34,681 nucleotides of DNA from a virus. The notes under the pieces are model-generated. The model saw nothing but the letters and a program-made list of their open reading frames with translations, did no database searches and was not told the DNA's origin. A program made the position numbers and the translations under genes. Of this stretch, positions 29,541 to 34,681 are shown piece by piece (the first letter of the stretch is position 1; every line of letters begins with the position of its first letter). The DNA lies in IMG/VR virus record IMGVR_UViG_3300008117_000369, positions 1 to 34,681 of that record, one strand, 5' to 3'.

Positions 29541-30587
29541 ATGAGCAGTTCATTTCGCGGACAAACACAATATGCGCAGTCTCCCATGGGATACGGCGGC
29601 GGCGGGTACGGAGACCCCATGAGCGTAGACTTTGGCGGTTATGGCGCCCCCATGGGCCGGCCAAGGGGCGGCCAAATGGGCCAGCCAAGGGGCGGCTCAA
29701 TGGGCGGAGGCTACGGCCAGTCATACGCAAGCCCGTTTGATAGTCCATTTGGTAACCCGCTTGCAAGCCAATTCGGTGGATACGGCACCACCTTTGGTGG
29801 CATGGGGATGGGCGGCGGTGGCATGGGTGGCGGCTACGGCCAGCAGCAGCCTTTGATGCCGCAGTACCAGCCGACCGTAAACGATCTATTTTCGCAATAT
29901 TTTTCGCAGCAATATTACGGCGGCCAGGCGTTTAATCCGTTTGCGGCCACGTCGCTCTTTGGCGGTGGTTACGGTGGCGGATATGGCGGCGGTTACGGCG
30001 GAGGCGGACGCGGAGCGGGCAATCGCATGCGTGATCGTCGCAAGATGTTTGAAGACTTGTTTGCCCCAGAGAAAACTGATTTTGCGCAGCCTGAGCCAAC
30101 ACCGGCGCGGCAGCCGCAAGTGCAGCCGCAGGTGCAACCGCAGGTACAGCCGCAAGTGCAGCCGCAGGTACAGCCGCAGGCGCAGACCGGAACTGGCGGC
30201 GGCGGAAGCCGTACTTTTACTGGGCCAAACGCTTTGATAGATTCATGGAACGCGGCACAAGAGGCTCGCCGTACTTACGTTGCGCCTACGCCACCTGTTA
30301 GCGACATTCAATATGCAGGCGGCACTCCCGGCTTTTACGATAAGGGCGGCGCAGGCTATTCGCCGGGGATTATGCCGAGTGGGCCTGAAAGGCCGTTCAT
30401 GCCGACGATTAGTGACCCAGACTACCAAGGAGTCGCTGGGCCGTCTGTGATGCCTGAAGTTCGTGAGCCTCAACCGCTCATAGAGTTTCAGATGCAGCCG
30501 TCTCTCGCACCGGCTCCTGCCCCGGCTGCTTCTCCGTTTTTGCAGCCGGGTCGAAGTGCAATCCGTCGTAGCTTTGGAAACAGGTGA
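29541..30587 (+). CDS. Gly/Tyr/Gln-rich low-complexity protein
   Basis: A 348-residue protein that is almost wholly low complexity. Residues 1-170 are rich in Gly, Tyr, Met, Gln and Phe (YGGGGYGDP, GGMGMGGGGMGGGYG, GGGYGGGYGGGYGGGG). A short charged helix follows (RMRDRRKMFEDLFAPEKTDF), then five VQPQ units (residues 194-213), and a Pro/Gln-rich C-terminus. Expected to be disordered. It lies between the decoration-like protein and a run of small basic proteins upstream of the scaffold. No enzyme motif. I know of no family function; a virion glue or assembly role is possible. Confidence 0.6.
   Translation: MSSSFRGQTQYAQSPMGYGGGGYGDPMSVDFGGYGAPMGRPRGGQMGQPRGGSMGGGYGQSYASPFDSPFGNPLASQFGGYGTTFGGMGMGGGGMGGGYGQQQPLMPQYQPTVNDLFSQYFSQQYYGGQAFNPFAATSLFGGGYGGGYGGGYGGGGRGAGNRMRDRRKMFEDLFAPEKTDFAQPEPTPARQPQVQPQVQPQVQPQVQPQVQPQAQTGTGGGGSRTFTGPNALIDSWNAAQEARRTYVAPTPPVSDIQYAGGTPGFYDKGGAGYSPGIMPSGPERPFMPTISDPDYQGVAGPSVMPEVREPQPLIEFQMQPSLAPAPAPAASPFLQPGRSAIRRSFGNR
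30111..30185 (+). repeat. Tandem 12-bp repeat coding for (VQPQ)5
   Basis: Five 12-base units of the type GTGCAGCCGCAG at 30120-30179, preceded by CAGCCGCAA and followed by GCGCAG. The units differ mainly at synonymous positions (GTG/GTA, CAG/CAA, CCG), so the protein repeat is kept while the DNA drifts. Confidence 0.8.
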
Positions 30588-30591
30588 TACC

Positions 30592-30741
30592 GTGAAACAA
30601 GGGCTTTACTCAAACATTTGGGCCAAGCGTGAGCGCATCGCAGCAGGTAGCGGCGAGAAGATGCGCAAGCCTGGCGCGAAGGGCGCGCCGACTGCTAAGG
30701 CTTTTAAGGCCGCAGCAAAGACGGCGAAGAAGCGCAAGTGA
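30592..30741 (+). CDS. Small basic phage protein
   Basis: A 49-residue protein from GTG 30592. Sequence VKQGLYSNIWAKRERIAAGS, then GEKMRKPGAKGAPTAKAF and a Lys-rich end. The IxAKRxRIxxGSGEKMRKPG signature occurs in a common small protein of podoviruses and cyanophages; it may bind DNA or assist head assembly, but this is not established. It overlaps the next gene by four bases (GTGA). Confidence 0.65.
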   Translation: MKQGLYSNIWAKRERIAAGSGEKMRKPGAKGAPTAKAFKAAAKTAKKRK

Positions 30742-31064
30742 AGACGCCGGCTTGGCAGCGCAAGGAAGGCCAGAACAAGAAGGGCGGTCTGAACGCTGCT
30801 GGCCGCGCATCCTACAAACGAGAGACCGGAGGCACGTTGAAGGCTCCGGTCAAGGGCGCGCCAACCACGCCAGAGCAGTTGCGTCGGAAGGGATCCTTTC
30901 TGACGCGCATGGGGTCGATGCCCGGCCTCCTCACCGACGAACAGGGCGACAAGACGCGCCTCAAGCTGAGCCTTGAGGCTTGGGGGCATTATGGTGGGAA
31001 AGCAGAGGCGGTAAAGAAGGGCCGCAATTTGCTTGAGCGATATAGGAAGCAGAAAAATGGCTGA
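30738..31064 (+). CDS. DUF6321-like basic protein
   Basis: A 108-residue protein starting at GTG 30738. It begins MKTPAWQRKEGQNKKGGLNA, then GRASYKRETGG, LKAPVKGAP and a helix near the C-terminus. The TPAWQRKEGxNxxGGLNxxGRxSY pattern matches the small DUF6321 family, often found near phage head genes. The protein is strongly basic (many Lys/Arg/Gly), consistent with DNA contact. Function unknown. It overlaps the following gene by eight bases. Confidence 0.6.
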   Translation: MKTPAWQRKEGQNKKGGLNAAGRASYKRETGGTLKAPVKGAPTTPEQLRRKGSFLTRMGSMPGLLTDEQGDKTRLKLSLEAWGHYGGKAEAVKKGRNLLERYRKQKNG

Positions 31065-32538
31065 AATGCGCGCATATTCTCCAACGCTACGTCAGCGATT
31101 GGTTGATCAAATTGCAAAGAGCTTAAAAAAAGCCGGATATTCTGATTCAGAGGCAAAATCCTCTGCTGATCGCGTTTCTCAGGTTTTTGGCGGAATTTTT
31201 GACGTCCAAGAAGGTGGTATGGCGGTGTCAGGGGGAGCCGCTGCCGTTGAGCGCGGTGATGTTGGCACTGGGATTTTAGATGTGTCTCTTGGTGCATTGC
31301 AGGCCGCTGCTGGGTTGACGCCAGTTGTTGGCGGAAAGGCAGGTTCTGCCGTAAAGGCAGGGCGCAGTACAATTAAGGGCGCACTAAGAAAAGCATTCCC
31401 TGGTATTTATGACGACCCTCGATTGGTTGCCGAAAGAGCGGAAGGCATGGTCATGCCTGAAAGCTCAAATCTAGGCAAACTTTTTAACGTAACTAGAGCT
31501 GATCTTTCGCGAGCCGCTCAGACCCCTGGAACAGCGCCTGGCGTAATTCCTGGCGCGCCAAAAAATCCGCGCGGATCGCCTAAGACAGAGCAAATTATGT
31601 CGCCTGCCAACACTCGCAGACTTGTAGAAGGTTTGCAGGCAACAGAAGAGTTTGCGCCAAAGTTGCGAGAGGGAATGACCGGCTGGTACATGATGGATCC
31701 AGCGTACCAGCGACTTGTTGAATTGGTTGGCCCTGAAGAAGCTGAAAAAAGGTATCGCCGGTTTAACGCATTGACATCTATGGCAAGCCCATCAAGCGAT
31801 GTCATAACTGAATTGCGCCGAGGAACTGCCGCTAACAAACTTGCACAAGAGGGCAGATTTGATGAATTCATGCAATACGGCGGACTTCCGATTGAAGAGA
31901 GAATGAGGCTTGGACTGCCGACAGATTTGCTTGACTTTCCGTCACATGCATACCACTCAACGGCGCAAGCGCCAGCAATGGAAGCGTTTTTAAGGGAGGG
32001 GATGCCGCAGCTTAAAAGCCCGAAGGTTCCGCTTTACTTGCAGGCCAGCCAGGCTTCCGCGTTAGGTAGACAAAGCGATATACCAGTTGGAGACGCGCAC
32101 TGGTCGCGTGCAGTTGGGCTTGCAGACGTTCGCCCAATGCGAATGGTAAAAGGCGAGCCAAAAATTCCAGGGCAAAGCGTTAGCACCGGAGAGCTTGCTG
32201 TGCTTGCCCCATGGTGGCGTGAGCAAGTAGCGAAGGAAGCCGGAATGGAAGCAGTCCCAGGACAAGCTACTGCATGGGGACTTTATTCTCCTGCGACCGG
32301 AGTTGATACACCTGTTGGACAGCCTAAACTTGAAATTTTGTCTGATTTGATTGAGCGTACATCAAATAGACTTAACGTGCCTATTGAGCGCGCTAGAGAC
32401 ATGGTTTTGCTTGGTGAGGCGCAGGCTGGGCGTATTGATCCGACAATGCTTGCTACACTTGGATTGAGCGCGGCTGGCGTTGCCGCGTACAATGAATATC
32501 AAAAGCGCAAAGATAAGGAGCAAAACAATGCCAAGTAA
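31057..32538 (+). CDS. Large unknown virion-region protein (DUF7178-like?)
   Basis: A 493-residue protein starting at ATG 31057. The N-terminal 80 residues (RQRLVDQIAKSLKKAGYSDS, VFGGIFDVQEGG) are helical and then Gly/Ala-rich. Residues about 200-290 (GMTGWYMMDPAYQRLVELVG, RRFNALTSMASPSSDV, RRGTAANKLAQEG) and the C-terminal half (LPTDLLDFPSHAYHSTAQAP, GDAHWSRAVGLADVRP, APGQATAWGLYSP-like, RARDMVLLGEAQ) look like a compact domain I associate with the DUF7178 group of phage polyvalent proteins; the match is from memory and uncertain. Codons are A/T-ending more often than in the flanking genes, suggesting separate acquisition. Confidence 0.45.
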   Translation: MAEMRAYSPTLRQRLVDQIAKSLKKAGYSDSEAKSSADRVSQVFGGIFDVQEGGMAVSGGAAAVERGDVGTGILDVSLGALQAAAGLTPVVGGKAGSAVKAGRSTIKGALRKAFPGIYDDPRLVAERAEGMVMPESSNLGKLFNVTRADLSRAAQTPGTAPGVIPGAPKNPRGSPKTEQIMSPANTRRLVEGLQATEEFAPKLREGMTGWYMMDPAYQRLVELVGPEEAEKRYRRFNALTSMASPSSDVITELRRGTAANKLAQEGRFDEFMQYGGLPIEERMRLGLPTDLLDFPSHAYHSTAQAPAMEAFLREGMPQLKSPKVPLYLQASQASALGRQSDIPVGDAHWSRAVGLADVRPMRMVKGEPKIPGQSVSTGELAVLAPWWREQVAKEAGMEAVPGQATAWGLYSPATGVDTPVGQPKLEILSDLIERTSNRLNVPIERARDMVLLGEAQAGRIDPTMLATLGLSAAGVAAYNEYQKRKDKEQNNAK

Positions 32539-32707
32539 ATCTACCAAACAAGCCCGCCTAATGGCCGCAGCCGCACACGATCCAGCCTTCGCCAAGAAGG
32601 TTGGCGTACCGATGAAGGTGGCTAAAGAATTCAACAAGGCCGACAAGGGCGGCAAGCTCTTGAAGAAGGCCATGAAGAAGAAGCCCAAGGGCGGCCTCCT
32701 CGCTTGA
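32528..32707 (+). CDS. Small basic phage protein
   Basis: A 59-residue protein from ATG 32528 with AAGGAG nine bases upstream. It reads KSTKQARLMAAAAHDPAFAK, KVGVPMKVAKEFNKADKGGK and a Lys/Gly-rich end. The KQARLM...A.D..FA..VGVP..VAKEF..AD pattern is a widespread small phage protein of unknown role. Basic and probably nucleic-acid-binding. It overlaps the large unknown gene by 11 bases and the next by four. Confidence 0.6.
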   Translation: MPSKSTKQARLMAAAAHDPAFAKKVGVPMKVAKEFNKADKGGKLLKKAMKKKPKGGLLA

Positions 32708-32973
32708 GCGAGCGCAACCCCTACATTGACGCCCGTAAGGGGCAAGACGCCAAAGACCTCCTCGAGAACCCGATTCTTGTGGAGGCTTTTGCCGTCTTGG
32801 AGGGCGAGTACCTCAAGGCGTGGCGCCAAAGCAAACCGGCAGACCAAGAAGAGCGCGAGCGTCTATGGCTCGCCGTCGGCATCCTTGAGGAAATAAAGCG
32901 CCACCTACGCATCGCGGTTGAGAACGGCGCGATGGCAAAACGCGATATTGACAAGATCAGCGGCAGGAAATAG
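32704..32973 (+). CDS. Small helical protein near the head genes
   Basis: An 89-residue protein read from TTG 32704, which overlaps the TGA of the previous gene. Features: YIDARKGQDAKDLLENPILV, EAFAVLEGEYLKAWRQSKPA, ERERLWLAVGILEEIKRHLR. Fully helical. The ARxLLENPxxxEAFxxLExEYLxAWR pattern is seen in phage proteins just before scaffold and capsid genes. Function not known; it may aid procapsid assembly. The TTG start has no strong ribosome site and coupling is likely. Confidence 0.55.
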   Translation: MSERNPYIDARKGQDAKDLLENPILVEAFAVLEGEYLKAWRQSKPADQEERERLWLAVGILEEIKRHLRIAVENGAMAKRDIDKISGRK

Positions 32974-32999
32974 CCGCTTGAATCCCGCACAATAGAAGT

Positions 33000-33968
33000 A
33001 TGAGCGAAACCGGCACGGGTGTACCCCCGGGAAGCGTACAAAGCACGCAGGATGTTTTCGAGCAGATGCTCGCCGCTGATGAAGGCGAAAACGAGCAGCA
33101 AGAAACTGAAGGCGTGGGTGAGGTGCTTGAGGCGGAGGCCAGCGAGTCCGACGCCGAGAGCGATGAGCAAACCGAAGGCGACGAGGATGCCGAAGAGGCG
33201 CCACAGTCGGGCCAGACATTCCGCGTCAAAGTTGACGGGGAAGAAGTCGAGGTGCCGCTGGATGAGCTGCTGAAGGGCTACTCCCGCACCGCGGATTACA
33301 CGCGCAAGACGCAGGCAATAGCGGAGGCCAGGAAACAGGCCGAAGTAGAGGCTGCGATGGCGCGGGAAGAGCGGCAACGGTATGCGCAGACATTGGAGGC
33401 GCTTGACGCGACACTCCGGCAGCTGCAACCGCCCGAGATTGACTGGGACAGGCTCTATCAAGAGAACCCGGTTGAGTGGGTGAGACAGCGCGAGGTGATG
33501 CGATCAAGGCAGGAACAGGCCAACTGGGTGCAGGCCCAGAAGCAGGCGCTGGTGGAGAAGCAGCAGGCCGAAGAGCGCATCGAGACAGAAAAGACCCTCG
33601 AAAGCGAACGAAGCAAGTTGCTTGAAGCATTGCCAGAGTGGCGCGACGTTGAGAAGGCTCGCGCCGAGAAGGCAAAGATCGTCAGTTATGCCACCGAAAG
33701 ACTCGGCTTTACGGTCGAAGAGATTTCGGACATTTATGACGCTCGAGCCGTGGTAGCACTTCGCAAGGCCATGCTCTTTGACGATCTGATGAGCAAACGC
33801 GATCAGATGCGCCCAAAGATCATGCAAAAGGCTAAGCCGATGAAGGCTGGTGCCGCCTATGCTCCGCAATCCTCCAAGGTTGTTGCATCCAAGGCAGCTC
33901 TTTCTAGACTCGCAAATAGTGGCAGCCACCGCGATGCGGCTGCTGTGTTTGAACAGTTTATAGATTGA
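33000..33968 (+). CDS. Capsid scaffolding protein
   Basis: A 322-residue protein, first about 75 residues very acidic (EGENEQQETEGVGEVLEAEA, SESDAESDEQTEGDED), then TFRVKVDGEEVEVPLDELLK and YSRTADYTRKTQAIAEARKQ followed by long coiled coil, and a helical C-terminus (AALSRLANSGSHRDAAAVFE) that would contact the capsid protein. The order (acidic start, VDGEEVEVPLxELLxGYSRxADYTRKTQ, coiled coil) is that of scaffold proteins. It lies directly before the major capsid gene. The ribosome site is weak. In the mature head it would be lost. Confidence 0.8.
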   Translation: MSETGTGVPPGSVQSTQDVFEQMLAADEGENEQQETEGVGEVLEAEASESDAESDEQTEGDEDAEEAPQSGQTFRVKVDGEEVEVPLDELLKGYSRTADYTRKTQAIAEARKQAEVEAAMAREERQRYAQTLEALDATLRQLQPPEIDWDRLYQENPVEWVRQREVMRSRQEQANWVQAQKQALVEKQQAEERIETEKTLESERSKLLEALPEWRDVEKARAEKAKIVSYATERLGFTVEEISDIYDARAVVALRKAMLFDDLMSKRDQMRPKIMQKAKPMKAGAAYAPQSSKVVASKAALSRLANSGSHRDAAAVFEQFID

Positions 33969-33979
33969 GGTAATTTCAA

Positions 33980-34681
33980 ATGTCCCAGACAGCAAATACT
34001 TTCGATACCTTTGCCGCTAAGGGTATCCGTGAGTCTCTCTCCAACGTGATTTACAACATCTCGCCGGAAGAGACCCCGTTCATGTCGAACATTGGCCGCG
34101 AGAACGTCAAGAACACCTACTTTGAGTGGCAGACGGACTCGCTCGCCGCCGCTTCGACGACCAACGCGCAGGTTGAAGGTGACGATGTGTCGTCCTACGA
34201 CTCGACCGCCGCCACGACCCGCATTGGCAACTACACGCAGGTCAGCCGCAAGACCGTCCTGATCTCGGGCACGCTCGAGTCGGTGGACAAGGCTGGTCGT
34301 CGCTCGGAGCTGGCCTACCAGCTCGCCAAGCGTTCGGCCGAGCTGAAGCGCGACATGGAGTCGATCATGCTGACGAACCAGGCGGCTGCCGCCGGTTCGG
34401 CTGGTGTCTCGACTGCGCTGCGTAAGACTGGCTCGCTCCTCGCGTTCCTGAAGTCCAACACGGACAAGGGCACGGGCGGCGCTGATCCGGTCTACACCGC
34501 CAAGCCGGATGCGACCCGCACGGACGCCACGGACGCCAACCTGCGCACGTTCACGGAAGCGATTCTGAAGACCGTGATCCAGAAGGTGTGGGCTGCCGGT
34601 GGCACGCCGAAGATCCTGATGGTTGGCCCGGTCAACAAGCAGCGCGTGTCGGGCTTCGCGGGTATCGCGGAGATTCGGCGC
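33980..34681 (+). CDS. Major capsid protein (SU10/DUF5309 type), N-terminal part
   Basis: An open frame from ATG 33980 (TGAGGTAA upstream) to the window edge, 234 residues and incomplete. It starts SQTANTFDTFAAKGIRESLS, then NVIYNISPEETPFMSNIGRE, YFEWQTDSLAAAS, DYDST-like spacing before RIGNYTQVSRKTVLISGT, AYQLAKRSAELKRDMESIML and PKILMVGPVNKQRVSGFAGI. This is the HK97-fold capsid family of SU10-like phages. It forms the shell with help from the preceding scaffold. About 100 C-terminal residues are probably missing beyond the edge. Confidence 0.9.
   Translation, partial: MSQTANTFDTFAAKGIRESLSNVIYNISPEETPFMSNIGRENVKNTYFEWQTDSLAAASTTNAQVEGDDVSSYDSTAATTRIGNYTQVSRKTVLISGTLESVDKAGRRSELAYQLAKRSAELKRDMESIMLTNQAAAAGSAGVSTALRKTGSLLAFLKSNTDKGTGGADPVYTAKPDATRTDATDANLRTFTEAILKTVIQKVWAAGGTPKILMVGPVNKQRVSGFAGIAEIRR

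Noticed and set aside
1-34681. tRNA genes, CRISPR arrays, insertion sequences, integrase or attachment sites
   Set aside because: None could be recognised on either strand by reading; the short repeats seen are coding repeats, iterons or operators, and no transposase or integrase motif occurs.

Overview
This window is a near-complete tailed-phage genome. It has double-stranded DNA phage packaging, capsid, tail, lysis and replication modules, tightly packed with many ATGA/GTGA stop-start overlaps and strong Shine-Dalgarno sites. The head genes resemble the SU10 type: a DUF5309-like major capsid protein at the right edge and a SU10-type head-tail adaptor at the left edge. The tail region looks podovirus-like, with a P22 gp10/nozzle-like beta-propeller protein, large internal-virion (ejection) proteins and no tape measure, tube or sheath. 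A GH24 endolysin, a GT25 glycosyltransferase and Proteobacteria-like sigma70 promoter elements suggest a Gram-negative, probably aquatic proteobacterial host; that is inference. No integrase, attachment site or tRNA gene is visible. The ends fall inside the major capsid gene and just before the adaptor, so the sequence was probably opened at an arbitrary point of a circular or permuted genome of slightly more than 34.7 kb.

Layout. 1-6152 (+): adaptor, small Gp80-like virion protein, a striking 20-residue-repeat protein, tail fibre, four small proteins and a nozzle-like protein split by a frameshift. 6149-12223 (+): GNAT-like small protein, repeat-rich protein with a C-terminal S74-type chaperone, and two probable ejection proteins. 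12227-14334 (+): lysis module (small membrane protein, 3-TM holin candidate, GH24 endolysin, HExxH peptidase-like protein) and a metallophosphoesterase. 14339-17554 (-): leftward early operon with many tiny proteins, an SSB-like protein, a RecB-like exonuclease, a DUF3310 protein and a HTH protein. 17555-17713: divergent control region with two face-to-face promoters, each carrying the same CAAG-N5-CTTG palindrome. 17714-22079 (+): Cro/YdaS-like regulator, primase-helicase, an iteron-like repeat cluster, small proteins, Hjc-like nuclease, zinc ribbon and small terminase. 22080-22364: 285-bp non-coding gap. 22365-25934 (+): large terminase followed by a methyltransferase / GT25 / GH130-like glycan cassette. 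25974-34681 (+): portal (frameshifted N-terminus), fibre-like structural protein, Gly/Tyr/Gln-rich low-complexity protein, several small basic proteins, a large unknown protein, scaffold and partial major capsid protein.

The early genes on both sides of 17.6 kb would be switched by the small Cro-like regulator. The primase-helicase probably works at the repeat cluster immediately behind it. The exonuclease, SSB-like protein and Hjc-like nuclease would process replicated DNA before packaging by TerS/TerL. The most novel-looking elements are the iteron cluster, the paired operators, the glycan cassette and the perfectly periodic repeat protein. Two essential virion genes (nozzle and portal) carry apparent frameshifts, which may be sequence errors or real decay.
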